Assembly: GCF_007559025.1 (NCBI RefSeq) | Contig: NZ_CP041765.1 | Span: 2,476,679-2,540,678 of the forward strand | Length of the DNA: 64,000 nucleotides | From: Tomitella fengzijianii | GTDB taxonomy: Bacteria > Actinomycetota > Actinomycetes > Mycobacteriales > Mycobacteriaceae | Reading direction: 5' to 3' | Shown here: piece by piece, positions 1-18,238 of the stretch | Layout: every line of letters starts with the position of its first letter | How positions within the stretch are numbered: the stretch's first letter is position 1 | Notes under the pieces: model-generated | Database searches by the model: none | What the model was told of the DNA's origin: nothing | What the model saw: only the letters and a program-made list of their open reading frames with translations | Program-made: the position numbers and the translations under genes

Positions 1-1535
1 GTCTCCATCAGCACCCCGACCTCCGCCCCCTGGCGCACGCCTACGTGGATCAGGCCCCGCACGACGTTGTCGATGCGCTCGTCGACCGCCTTATTGGTGT
101 GCACGCGGTCCTCGAACAGGAAGCATTCGCCGTCCGGCGCCGCCTGGGCCTGCTCCGCCAGGAGGCGGCCGAAGGAGATGCGCGTGTGCGACTGCATCTC
201 GCCGAGCCGCGCGAGCCGGGGCAGGGTGCGCGCCGCCTCCTCCGCGATCGCGACCGCGCTGCGGGTGACGCCGAGAGTCAGCCCGATGATGCTCTTCGTG
301 GCGCCGATACCCGCCTCCGTGAGCGTGTTGACGCCGTGACTCAGCCGCGAGGTCACTGTGACACCGGTGTCGCCGGGCTCGCCCTCGTCCGGCGCCATCC
401 GGTGGATGCGATCGCTGAGCTCGGCCGTACCGTTCTGCGCGCCGGCCTCCTGCCACAGGATCCACGATGCCGTGCCCGGCCACGTCTGCTCCGCCGCCGT
501 GGATCCGACGACGAGGCCGAAGTGCCCGGACGGCAGGCGGTGTTCGTAGACGTCCGCTTTGGGCGCCGCCTTGACTATGCCCTGCACCGCGACAGGCTGG
601 CCGATGTCGTCGACGTCGCCGACGAACGCCAGGACCGGACAGGTGATCTCGGCGAGGCTGACGAGCCGCCCGTCGATGACGAACCCGCCCGTCATCATGC
701 GGTTGTGCGCGATGAACTGCTTGAGCAGTTCGGCGATGGCCGGGCCCGCATAGGCGACGAAGCCGTCGTTCTCCAGGAACCTTCGCTGCGCCTCCCTCGG
801 CAGCAGCGCGTCGCGATCGTGCAGCTGGCGCACGAAGTCCAGCCGCGACTTGGCCGTCTTCACCGGGTCGAGCAGCTGGAAGCCCAGTCGCGCGCCCCAG
901 GCGGGGAGGTAAAGGTGGCTCAGCACGTGGTCCGCCAGCAGGTCCGCGCCGCGGGTCGCCAGGCCCACCGGCAGGCCGAAGGGCAGTCCGGCGAGCGTGT
1001 CGACAGGGCTTCCGAAGGTGATGACCCCCGCCAGCCCGGCCGACTGGCGGTACGCCGCCGCCTGGTAGGCGAACATGCCGCCCTGCGAGTACCCGGCCAG
1101 ATGGACGTCACGCCCGGTGCGCTCGCGAATCGTGTCGACGGCCTGGCTCACCGCCACGATGTGGTCCGCCAGATTGCGTCCCAGGCCACCGGCCTCCGTG
1201 TCCGGAGAACCGAAGTCGATCACCCACGGATCCACGCCGTGGTCGTGCAGGACCCCCGCGCCGCCCTTGTCGCGCGTGACGTCGTAGACCTCGGCGTCGA
1301 GCATCATCGGCGGGATGAGCAGGATCGGCGGACGGTCCGACACGCCGTCGACCGCGTGGACGGACTCCGGGAAGTACCTGCGCAAGCGGTACATCGGGCG
1401 ACGGTCGACCACCTCGAAAGGGGACTTCTCCGGTTCCATCTCCAACCCGCCCAGGCGCAGGACCTCCAGGCCGTTCTGCGCCGTGGCGAGCACCCTGTTG
1501 ACCGAGTTCGCCACCGACCTGCCACCGATGATCAC
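1..1535 (-). CDS. PHA-synthase-like alpha/beta hydrolase fused to an AMP-dependent acyl-CoA synthetase (3' end outside window)
   Basis: Translating the minus strand from a GTG at 1535, with GGGAGAGG about 11 nt upstream, gives an open frame that runs off the left edge (about 511 residues visible). The first ~400 residues look like a PhaC-type alpha/beta hydrolase: GYSQGG around Ser150, an Asp pocket VGDVDD at 305-310 and GHFGLV with His338. PHA synthases carry Cys in the nucleophile box, whereas this protein has Ser. From about residue 450 a second domain begins (SFGRLLAEQAQAAPDGECF..., FEDRVHTNKAVDERI), which resembles the N-terminus of AMP-binding acyl-CoA ligases. The likely role is activation or transfer of fatty or hydroxy-acyl chains; the substrate is unknown. 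It lies downstream of the arginine operon on the same strand, after a 109-bp gap. Confidence 0.75.
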   Translation of the reverse strand, partial: MIIGGRSVANSVNRVLATAQNGLEVLRLGGLEMEPEKSPFEVVDRRPMYRLRRYFPESVHAVDGVSDRPPILLIPPMMLDAEVYDVTRDKGGAGVLHDHGVDPWVIDFGSPDTEAGGLGRNLADHIVAVSQAVDTIRERTGRDVHLAGYSQGGMFAYQAAAYRQSAGLAGVITFGSPVDTLAGLPFGLPVGLATRGADLLADHVLSHLYLPAWGARLGFQLLDPVKTAKSRLDFVRQLHDRDALLPREAQRRFLENDGFVAYAGPAIAELLKQFIAHNRMMTGGFVIDGRLVSLAEITCPVLAFVGDVDDIGQPVAVQGIVKAAPKADVYEHRLPSGHFGLVVGSTAAEQTWPGTASWILWQEAGAQNGTAELSDRIHRMAPDEGEPGDTGVTVTSRLSHGVNTLTEAGIGATKSIIGLTLGVTRSAVAIAEEAARTLPRLARLGEMQSHTRISFGRLLAEQAQAAPDGECFLFEDRVHTNKAVDERIDNVVRGLIHVGVRQGAEVGVLME

Positions 1536-1644
1536 CTGCGCACCTGCCTCTCCCCTGGTCCCGCGCGCGGCGGCGCGACGTCCCCTGCGCCGGCGCGCGA
1601 TGTGCGACAGTGCCTGCTACGAGTCGATACCCTCTCGCTGCGAG

Positions 1645-3123
<1,479 letters not shown>

Positions 3124-3196
3124 TCACGGTGCCGGCCCCGGTACGGCCCGCGACGGGACGGACCGGGGCCGGGGACCGGCGGATGCGGTTACGGGC

Positions 3197-4396
3197 CTAC
3201 AGGCCCAGGTCGCGCTTGGCCGCAACCTTGCTGGAAAGTCCGTGGATCTGGACGAAGCCCTTGGCGTAGGACTGGTCGAACGAGTCGCCCTCGTCGTAGG
3301 TGGCCAGGTTGAAGTCGTAGAGCGACTCGCCGCTGCGCCGGCCGTTGACCGTGATGCCGCCGCCGTGCAGGACCAGCCGGATGTCGCCGGAGACCCGCTC
3401 CTGCGTCTTGTCGATGAAGGTGTCCAGCGCAGTCCGGAGCGGGGAGAACCACAGGCCGTCGTACACCAGCTCGCCCCAGCGCTGCTCAGTCTGCCGCTTG
3501 AAGCGGCCCAGCTCGCGCTCGAGGGTGACGTGCTCGAGTTCCTGGTGCGCCGTGATCAGCACCATGGCGCCGGGCGCCTCGTAGATCTCGCGGCTCTTGA
3601 TGCCGACGAGGCGGTCCTCGACCACGTCCAGGCGCCCCACGCCCTGCGCACCCGCGCGGCGGTTGAGCTCCTCGATCGCGCCGAGGACGGAGACCGGGCG
3701 ACCGTCGATGGCCACCGGGCGGCCCTTGTCGAAGGAGATGATCAGCTCATCCGGCGCCTGCCAGTTGGTGGTGGGGTCCTCGGTGTAGCTGTAGACGTCC
3801 TTGGTGGGCGCGTTCCACAGGTCCTCGAGGAAGCCGGTCTCCACCGCACGTCCCCAGACGTTCTGGTCGATCGAGAACGGCGATTTCTTGGTGACGTTGA
3901 TCGGGATGTCGTTCTGCTCCGCGAACGCGATCGCCTTCTCGCGGGTCCAGGCGTAGTCGCGCACCGGGGCGATGACGTCGAGGTCGGGCGCCAGCGAGCC
4001 GAAGCCCACCTCGAAGCGCACCTGGTCGTTGCCCTTGCCCGTGCAGCCGTGCGCCACGGTGGTGCCGCCGTGCGACCGCGCGGCCTCCACGAGGTGCTTG
4101 ACGATCAGCGGCCGGCTGATCGCCGAGACCAACGGGTACCGGTCCATGTAGAGACCGTTGGCGGCGATCGTGGGCAGGCAGTACTCGTCCGCGAACTCGT
4201 CGCGCGCGTCCACCACCACCGCCTCGACGGCACCGCAGTCCAGTGCGCGCCGACGCACCGTCTCCATGTCCTCGCCGCCCTGGCCGAGGTCGATCGCCAC
4301 GGCGACGACCTCCTTGCCGGTCTCCTTGCCGATCCAGCTGATGGCAACGGAGGTGTCCAGTCCTCCCGAGTAGGCGAGAATCACGCGATCAGCCAT
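3197..4396 (-). CDS. argG: Argininosuccinate synthase
   Basis: ATP-dependent condensation of citrulline and aspartate to argininosuccinate. The 399-residue protein has typical length. The PP-loop SGGLDTS at residues 10-16 binds ATP, and the following block [14 protein letters not shown] is characteristic of ArgG. The ATG has AAGGAG about 8 nt upstream. The 117-bp gap from argR is the longest inside the cluster, so argGH may also have their own promoter. Confidence 0.98.
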   Translation of the reverse strand: MADRVILAYSGGLDTSVAISWIGKETGKEVVAVAIDLGQGGEDMETVRRRALDCGAVEAVVVDARDEFADEYCLPTIAANGLYMDRYPLVSAISRPLIVKHLVEAARSHGGTTVAHGCTGKGNDQVRFEVGFGSLAPDLDVIAPVRDYAWTREKAIAFAEQNDIPINVTKKSPFSIDQNVWGRAVETGFLEDLWNAPTKDVYSYTEDPTTNWQAPDELIISFDKGRPVAIDGRPVSVLGAIEELNRRAGAQGVGRLDVVEDRLVGIKSREIYEAPGAMVLITAHQELEHVTLERELGRFKRQTEQRWGELVYDGLWFSPLRTALDTFIDKTQERVSGDIRLVLHGGGITVNGRRSGESLYDFNLATYDEGDSFDQSYAKGFVQIHGLSSKVAAKRDLGL

Positions 4397-4513
4397 GGTG
4401 TGCGCTCCTTATCGATCTGGTCTGTCTTCTGCAAAGTTCCACAATCCGCGCCGGCGGACCGCCCGCCGCCGCACTTCCGGTCCTGCCCCGCGCCGCCCGC
4501 CAATCGTGCCACG

Positions 4514-5020
4514 TCATCGCGCCGTGAGCGCACTCAGGAGGCCCGCCAGCTGTGCGCCTGTCGTCGGGTCGCGCGCGATCACGGCGATGGTGTCGTCGCC
4601 GGCGATCGTGCCCACGACCTCCGGCAGCCCCGCACGGTCGAGGGCGCTCGCCAGAAACGAGGCCGCCCCCGGCGGCGTCCGCAGCACCGCGATGTTGCCG
4701 CTCGCGTCCACGGAGGCCAGCAGCTCGCCCAGCAACCGCGCGAGCCTGTCGGTTCCGCCGACCGCGCCGCGGACCGGGCTGCCGTCCTCCGGCACCACGT
4801 AGACGCCCACCCCGCCGTCGACTCCGCGCAGCTTGACGGCGCCGAGGTCGTCGAGGTCGCGGGAGATCGTCGCCTGCGTCGCCGCGATGCCGTCCTTGGC
4901 CAGCAACGCCTGCAGCTCCGGCTGACTGCGTACCTGGTGGGCGGCCAGGATCGCCACGATCCTGGCCTGCCGGGCGGCGCGCGTCGCGGCCGGGCGCGGT
5001 TCCTCGCTCATCGCCGGCAC
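4514..5020 (-). CDS. argR: Arginine repressor ArgR
   Basis: Hexameric, arginine-sensing transcriptional repressor of arginine synthesis. The 168-residue product has an N-terminal winged helix-turn-helix ([21 protein letters not shown], then [19 protein letters not shown]) and a C-terminal oligomerisation and arginine-binding half containing [18 protein letters not shown] at 5020 lies 4 nt after the argF stop; an alternative ATG is at 5011. Its position inside the arg operon, between argF and argG, suggests that it controls its own synthesis together with the biosynthetic genes. Confidence 0.95.
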   Translation of the reverse strand: MPAMSEEPRPAATRAARQARIVAILAAHQVRSQPELQALLAKDGIAATQATISRDLDDLGAVKLRGVDGGVGVYVVPEDGSPVRGAVGGTDRLARLLGELLASVDASGNIAVLRTPPGAASFLASALDRAGLPEVVGTIAGDDTIAVIARDPTTGAQLAGLLSALTAR

Positions 5021-5024
5021 CGGC

Positions 5025-7149
<2,125 letters not shown>

Positions 7150-7153
<4 letters not shown>

Positions 7154-8118
7154 GCGCGTGCAGCCTCCTGTCCTGAGTGTCCCGGGGTCGCGGCCGGCGT
7201 CACCATGGTGCCGATGCCCTCCTCTGTGAGCAGCTCGAGCAGTACCGAGTGGCCGAGCCGCCCGTCGATGACGTGGGCGCTGGGCACCCCGCCGTGCACC
7301 GCACGCAGGCAGGCCTCCATCTTGGGCACCATGCCGGAATCCAGCCGCGGCAGGAGCTGCTCCAACGCGGCGGCATCGATGCGGCTGACCAGCGAATCGC
7401 GGTCTGGCCATTCGGTGTAGAGGCCTTCGACGTCCGTGAGGACCACCAGCTTCTCCGCGCCGATCGCCGCGGCCAGCGCGCCCGCCGCCGTATCGGCGTT
7501 GACGTTGTGCACGACACCGTCCGCGTCCGGCGCCACGGTGGACACCACCGGGATGCGCCCGGCATCGATGAGGTCCAGCACCGCGTCGGGGTTCACCGAC
7601 GCGATGTCGCCGACGAGACCGATGTCGGTGGCCACGCCTTCGACCATCACGCTGCGCTGCGCCGCGGTGAACAGATGGGCGTCCTCGCCGGAGATGCCCA
7701 CCGCGTACGGGCCGTGCGCGTTGATCAGGCCCACGAGCTCGCGCCCCACCTGGCCGAACAGCACCATGCGCACCACGTCCATCACCTCGGGCGTGGTCAC
7801 CCGGAACCCGCCCTTGAACTCGCCCTCCAAGCCGAGACGCGCCAGCATCGAGCTGATCTGCGGGCCGCCGCCGTGCACCACCACCGGCTGGATGCCGACC
7901 GTGCGCAGGAACACCATGTCCGCCGCGAAGGCCCGCTTGAGCGCGTCGTCGATCATCGCGTTGCCGCCGTACTTTACGACCACGGTGCGGCCGCGGAACT
8001 GCTGCAGCCAGGGCAGCGCCTCGGCGAGGACGTACGCCTTGTCCATCGCGGTGAGAGCGCCCAGGGCCGGCGACGGCGCCGTCGGCCTGTGCACGGTCGT
8101 CCCCTCGTCGCGCGTCAT
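7150..8118 (-). CDS. argB: Acetylglutamate kinase
   Basis: Phosphorylates N-acetylglutamate, the usual arginine feedback step. Conserved blocks are [10 protein letters not shown] (phosphate-binding lysine), [11 protein letters not shown] and the C-terminal ATP-site region VDVEGLYTE-like ([12 protein letters not shown]). I chose the ATG at 8118 because AGGGGA lies about 6 nt before it. A GTG at 8160 in the same frame overlaps the argJ stop as GTGA and would add 14 residues; the coupled start is possible but lacks a good ribosome-binding site. Confidence 0.95.
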
Positions 8119-8156
8119 ACCGGTTCCCCTGTCCTGGCCCTCCCGGCCGTCGCCGC

Positions 8157-12992
<4,836 letters not shown>

Positions 12993-13007
12993 GTTGCTTC
13001 GCTCTCT

Positions 13008-13070
13008 CGATCGTGGAAGTGGTGTGTGCCGATCGTGGAAGTGGTGTTTTCGCCGATCGGGGAAGTGGTG
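13008..13070. repeat. Three near-identical 17-bp direct repeats in the pheS-pheT spacer
   Basis: The unit CGATCGTGGAAGTGGTG occurs at 13008-13024 and 13030-13046, with a one-mismatch copy (CGATCGGGGAAGTGGTG) at 13054-13070; start-to-start distances are 22 and 24 bp. They fill most of the 100-bp spacer that separates pheS from pheT and so would be present in the shared transcript. Function unknown. Confidence 0.85.
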
Positions 13071-13092
13071 GTGGCGATGCCCTCGGCAGGCC

Positions 13093-14223
<1,131 letters not shown>

Positions 14224-14227
14224 TTAT

Positions 14228-14248
14228 GGGACCCGCGCGGCCGGTCCC
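14228..14248 (-). terminator. Hairpin immediately after the tsnR stop
   Basis: GGGACC (14228-14233) pairs with GGTCCC (14243-14248) around a 9-nt GC-rich loop, directly after the tsnR stop codon on the minus strand. There is no clear U tract, only ATAAAC downstream, so it may be a weak terminator or a processing or stability hairpin ahead of pheS. Confidence 0.4.
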
Positions 14249-15169
14249 TCAGCCGCGGGTGCCCGCGCGCCGCTGCGCCCGCGCGGACGCGTGCAGGCAG
14301 ATCGCCGCCGCGGTGGCCAGGTTGAGGCTCTCGGCCCGCCCGCCGATGGGGATCCGCACCCGGTGATCCGCGGCCGCCGCGTCACCGGGAGCCAGTCCGT
14401 GCGCCTCGTTGCCGAACAGCCACGCGGTGGGCCCGGCCAGAATGTCGTCGGCGTCGTCCACGTCCACCTCGCCGTCCGCGGCGGTGGCCAGAATCCGCAC
14501 GCCGCGGTCGCGCAGCTCCGCCAGCGCCCCCGCGGTGTCGCGGCGGCGGGCGATCGGCACATGGAACACGCTGCCCGCCGACGAGCGCACGCACTTGCCG
14601 TTGTGCGGGTCGACGCTGTCGCCCGCGAGGACCACGGCGCGCGCGCCCATCGCGTCCGCGATCCGGACGATCGTCCCGGCGTTCCCCGGGTCGGCGACTC
14701 CCACCGGGACCGCGACCAGTCCGGGCGTGGCCGGACCCAGCGCCTCGTCCAGGCCGACGTCGAGGAGGCGGCAGACCGCGACGATGCCCTGCGGCGTGAC
14801 CGTCTCCGAGAGTCGCGCGGCCGCCCGCTCGGTGACCTGCCGGACCGGTATGCCGCAGGCCTGCGCCCGGGCGAGCGCGTCATGGATGCCGGGTCGCCCG
14901 GCCGCCGATGCGGCGTAGAAGATCTCGGTGCACGCGCCCGTCCCGGTGGGCTGCACGGCCGAGTCCGGGTGCGCGTCGGGTCGGGACTCGAGCGCCGCGA
15001 TCACCGCGTTCGCCCCTTCCGCGAGGAAAAGTCCGCGCTTGCGGCGTTCCGGCGCGCGATGAAGCTTGACAGCCGACACGACCCGCGGGTTCCGCTCGGA
15101 GAGCGGCTCCGCGGGCCGTGCCCCGCCATCGGCGCCCCGTGCCGAACCGTCGGTGCTCCGGGGTGCCAA
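14249..15169 (-). CDS. tsnR: SpoU/TrmH-family rRNA 2'-O-methyltransferase (TsnR-like)
   Basis: Probable SAM-dependent 2'-O-ribose methyltransferase with a trefoil-knot fold. The three SPOUT motifs are NPGNAGTIVRIADAMGA (motif 1), WLFGNEAHGL (motif 2) and IPIGGRAESLNLATAAAI (motif 3). The N-terminal substrate-binding domain contains AVKLHRAPERRKRGLFLAEG. No ATG fits; the TTG at 15169 has GGAAGGA about 10 nt before it and yields 306 residues, somewhat longer than the ~260 of the M. tuberculosis homologue. It sits between rplT and pheS, as in Mycobacterium. The exact target nucleotide cannot be read from sequence. Confidence 0.88.
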   Translation of the reverse strand: MAPRSTDGSARGADGGARPAEPLSERNPRVVSAVKLHRAPERRKRGLFLAEGANAVIAALESRPDAHPDSAVQPTGTGACTEIFYAASAAGRPGIHDALARAQACGIPVRQVTERAAARLSETVTPQGIVAVCRLLDVGLDEALGPATPGLVAVPVGVADPGNAGTIVRIADAMGARAVVLAGDSVDPHNGKCVRSSAGSVFHVPIARRRDTAGALAELRDRGVRILATAADGEVDVDDADDILAGPTAWLFGNEAHGLAPGDAAAADHRVRIPIGGRAESLNLATAAAICLHASARAQRRAGTRG

Positions 15170-15207
15170 GGCGGTCGCGTCCTTCCGTGAGACCGAGGGC
15201 CGGCCTG

Positions 15208-15597
15208 TCAGGCCGCGTCGCCTGCGGGCGCGTTGACGTCGGCGGGCAGCGCCGCCTTCGCCACGGCGACGAGGCCGGCGAACGCCTCCGGCTCGTTGAC
15301 GGCCAGCTCGGCGAGGTTCTTGCGGTCCACCTCCACATCCGCGGCCTTCAGGCCCTGGATGAAGCGGTTGTAGGTCATGTCGTTGGCGCGGGCCGCGGCG
15401 TTGATGCGCGCGATCCACAGCTTGCGGAAGTCGCCCTTGCGCGCACGGCGGTCGCGGTAGGAGTAGGTCATCGAGTGGAGCATCTGCTCCTTGGCCTTGC
15501 GGTACAGCCGCGAACGCTGACCGCGGTAGCCCTTGGTTGACTCGAGAACCGTACGACGCTTCTTCTGGGCGTTGACCGCCCTCTTCACGCGTGCCAC
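15208..15597 (-). CDS. rplT: 50S ribosomal protein L20
   Basis: Early-assembly 23S rRNA-binding protein and, in other bacteria, autoregulator of its operon. 129 residues from a GTG start: [38 protein letters not shown] with the family's basic N-terminal helix and the C-terminal globular part ([21 protein letters not shown]). Follows rpmI by 80 bp in the infC-rpmI-rplT order. Confidence 0.98.
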   Translation of the reverse strand: MARVKRAVNAQKKRRTVLESTKGYRGQRSRLYRKAKEQMLHSMTYSYRDRRARKGDFRKLWIARINAAARANDMTYNRFIQGLKAADVEVDRKNLAELAVNEPEAFAGLVAVAKAALPADVNAPAGDAA

Positions 15598-15677
15598 TTG
15601 ATAGATCCTGTCGAACTCAGGGGCGCTGCGCGCCCGGAGGGGATGTCGGGACTACTGCCGCTGCGAACGGCGGCCGG

Positions 15678-15872
15678 TCACTTGCCGAGCAGGCGCTTGA
15701 CGCGGGCCGTGTCGTTCTTGTGCACGTCGGCGGTGCCTTCCAGACGGCGGGTGCGGCGCGACGACTTGTGCTCGAGCAGGTGGCGGCGTCCGGCGCGCTC
15801 GCGGCGGAGCTTGCCGCTGCCGGTGACCTTGAAGCGCTTGGCGGTGCCGCTATGGGTCTTGGCCTTAGGCAT
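15678..15872 (-). CDS. rpmI: 50S ribosomal protein L35
   Basis: 64-residue, strongly basic ribosomal protein. The sequence [20 protein letters not shown] and the following [16 protein letters not shown] block are diagnostic. ATG at 15872 has GAGGA 5 nt upstream. Middle gene of infC-rpmI-rplT. Confidence 0.98.
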   Translation of the reverse strand: MPKAKTHSGTAKRFKVTGSGKLRRERAGRRHLLEHKSSRRTRRLEGTADVHKNDTARVKRLLGK

Positions 15873-15900
15873 GGAATCCTCGAACTTTCATGGTTGTTAG

Positions 15901-15941
15901 CCCTCCGGGCGACGGGCGCGATCGATCAGCGCCCCGGAGGG
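15901..15941 (-). terminator. Hairpin between infC and rpmI
   Basis: CCCTCCGGG (15901-15909) pairs with CCCGGAGGG (15933-15941), a 9-bp stem with a 23-nt loop, between the infC stop and the rpmI start on the minus strand. No U tract follows. It could be a partial terminator, an RNase site that adjusts L35/L20 output, or part of an L20-binding leader; the sequence does not decide between these. Confidence 0.4.
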
Positions 15942-15969
15942 GGGTCCTGTCGGAAATGGACCGCAGCGC

Positions 15970-16569
<600 letters not shown>

Positions 16570-16974
16570 GGGGCCTCCTCGGTAGATACTGCGTTCTCAG
16601 TACGGCCGCGAGCAACACCACAGAATCCACCGCCGGCGGCGGCGCCGGCGAAATGGCGCCTCACCTCAGCAGTAAGGCCCCCGCGTATGCCCGGGCTGAC
16701 GCCCGGACCCGCCAGGGGCCCGTCACCGACCGTTCCACGGCCCGCCGCACTACGGACGGGCGCCTGCGTCACGCCTGCAGCGGCGCGTGCAGTCCACCGT
16801 GCCCGCGCGGGCACGGGGTGGACCGGACCGCACAACCGTCGTATCCGTCGCCGCAGGGCGGCGTCGCGAGAGTAATGCACGCGAAACGGATACAGTCGTC
16901 GAACGGTGGGAGCGGGACTCCACTTGTTGCCCCCGGTTGCTCCGGGGGCGGTCGTGAATGCAAGGCTACCAGGC
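16570..16974. other. 405-bp divergent intergenic region: infC leader and DUF1844 promoter
   Basis: No convincing gene. The infC-proximal side is very GC-rich with several dyads. The strongest is a perfect 16-bp palindrome at 16799-16814, GTGCCCGCGCGGGCAC, flanked by TCCACC (16793) and GGTGGA (16817). A CCCCCGG/CCGGGGG hairpin lies at 16930-16948. The AT-richer part near 16875-16900 holds possible -10 boxes in both directions (TACTCT on minus, TACAGT on plus at about 16891). If the minus promoter is real, infC has a structured leader of some 300 nt. Confidence 0.55.
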
Positions 16975-17385
16975 ATGACCGATCACTCCCAGCCGACCCC
17001 CGAGCCCCCCACGCCCGGCGCCGACTCCCCCGCCGCCGCGGATTCCCCCGACGGCCCCGAAGCGCCCGTCCGCGAACTCGATTCCATCCCCGCCATCGAG
17101 GTTATCTCCCGTGCCGCCGTCATGCTGATGAGCGCCGCCGCGGAGAAGCTGGGCCTGGCGCACGAGGACCCGGACACCAGCCCGCATCGCGACCTCGACG
17201 AGGCGCGGCGGCTGATCCAGGCTCTCGCGGGCCTGATCACGGAGTCGGCCGAGTACCTCGGACCGCACGCAGCGCCGCTGCGCGACGGGCTGCAGTCGCT
17301 GCAGCGCGCGTTCCGCGAGACGTCCGCCATCCCGGACGAGCCCGGCAAGGGGCCCGGCGAACACCTGACCGGCCCGGTCCGCTGA
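16975..17385 (+). CDS. DUF1844 family protein
   Basis: 136 residues. After a disordered Pro/Asp/Ala-rich N-terminus (residues 1-35) comes the conserved part: EVISRAAVMLMSAAAEKLGL, then DLDEARRLIQALAGLITESAEYLG and APLRDGLQSLQRAFRE. This arrangement is typical of DUF1844 proteins, which in actinobacteria often sit beside infC, as here (divergent). No catalytic motif is visible and the function is not known. The ATG at 16975 is preferred over an in-frame ATG at 16906 because the upstream 23 residues cross the hairpin at 16930-16948. Confidence 0.85.
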   Translation: MTDHSQPTPEPPTPGADSPAAADSPDGPEAPVRELDSIPAIEVISRAAVMLMSAAAEKLGLAHEDPDTSPHRDLDEARRLIQALAGLITESAEYLGPHAAPLRDGLQSLQRAFRETSAIPDEPGKGPGEHLTGPVR

Positions 17386-17428
17386 CGCCTCCTCGCGCAC
17401 GCCGCCGCGACGCGTCACACTCAGTGCT

Positions 17429-18238
17429 ATGAGCGCGCACGGGCAGGTCCCCGCCGCCCAGGCCGAGGGCCTGGTCAAGACCTACGGTTCCGGGGCCGCG
17501 AAGGTGGTCGCCCTGGGCGGCGACGACCTGACCGGCGTGGACCTGACGCTGCCCCGCGGGGAGTTCACGGCGATCATGGGGCCGTCCGGCTCCGGCAAGT
17601 CCACCCTGATGCACTGCCTCGCGGGCCTCGATTCCCCCACGTCGGGATCCGTGCACATCGGTGCGACGGAGCTGGGCGGCCTGGGCGACAAGGCGCTCAC
17701 TGAACTCCGGCGCGACCGCATCGGTTTCGTGTTCCAGTCGTTCAACCTCGTTCCCACGCTGACCGCCGCGGAGAACATCACCCTGCCCGTGGACATCGCC
17801 GGGCGGGCGGTCGACCGCGACCGCTACGACAGCGTGATCGACCGGCTCGGACTGCGCGACCGGCTCGGGCACCGCCCGTCCGAGCTCTCGGGCGGCCAGC
17901 AGCAGCGTGTCGCCTGCGCGCGGGCGCTCGTCGGTGCGCCCGAGCTGGTTTTCGGCGACGAACCCACCGGCAACCTCGACTCACGGTCCTCCGGCGAGGT
18001 GCTCGGTATCCTGCGCGACGCCGTGGACGTGCTGGGGCACACCGTCGTCATCGTCACCCACGAGCCGTCGGCCGCCGCATACGCCGACCGCGTCGTCTTC
18101 CTGGCGGATGGGCGCATCGTGGGCGAGTTGCGCGACCCCACCGCCGATTCGGTGCTGGACAGGATGAAGGTGCTGGACGTCGGCACGCCCACCTCCACCG
18201 GGCACGGCGCCGCCGACGGGGAGTACGAGGACGCGTGA
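17429..18238 (+). CDS. ABC transporter ATP-binding protein, MacB/LolD type
   Basis: 269-residue nucleotide-binding subunit. Walker [10 protein letters not shown] near residues 51-59, Q-loop FVFQSFNLVPTLTAAENI, signature [15 protein letters not shown] and Walker B LVFGDEPTGNLDS, then an H-loop VTHEP. The Q-loop block and GNLDS match the MacB/LolD/FtsE subfamily, which partners with FtsX-like permeases. Its stop overlaps the next gene's GTG as GTGA, so it works with that permease, probably in efflux or envelope lipid/protein handling; substrate unknown. Confidence 0.93.
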   Translation: MSAHGQVPAAQAEGLVKTYGSGAAKVVALGGDDLTGVDLTLPRGEFTAIMGPSGSGKSTLMHCLAGLDSPTSGSVHIGATELGGLGDKALTELRRDRIGFVFQSFNLVPTLTAAENITLPVDIAGRAVDRDRYDSVIDRLGLRDRLGHRPSELSGGQQQRVACARALVGAPELVFGDEPTGNLDSRSSGEVLGILRDAVDVLGHTVVIVTHEPSAAAYADRVVFLADGRIVGELRDPTADSVLDRMKVLDVGTPTSTGHGAADGEYEDA

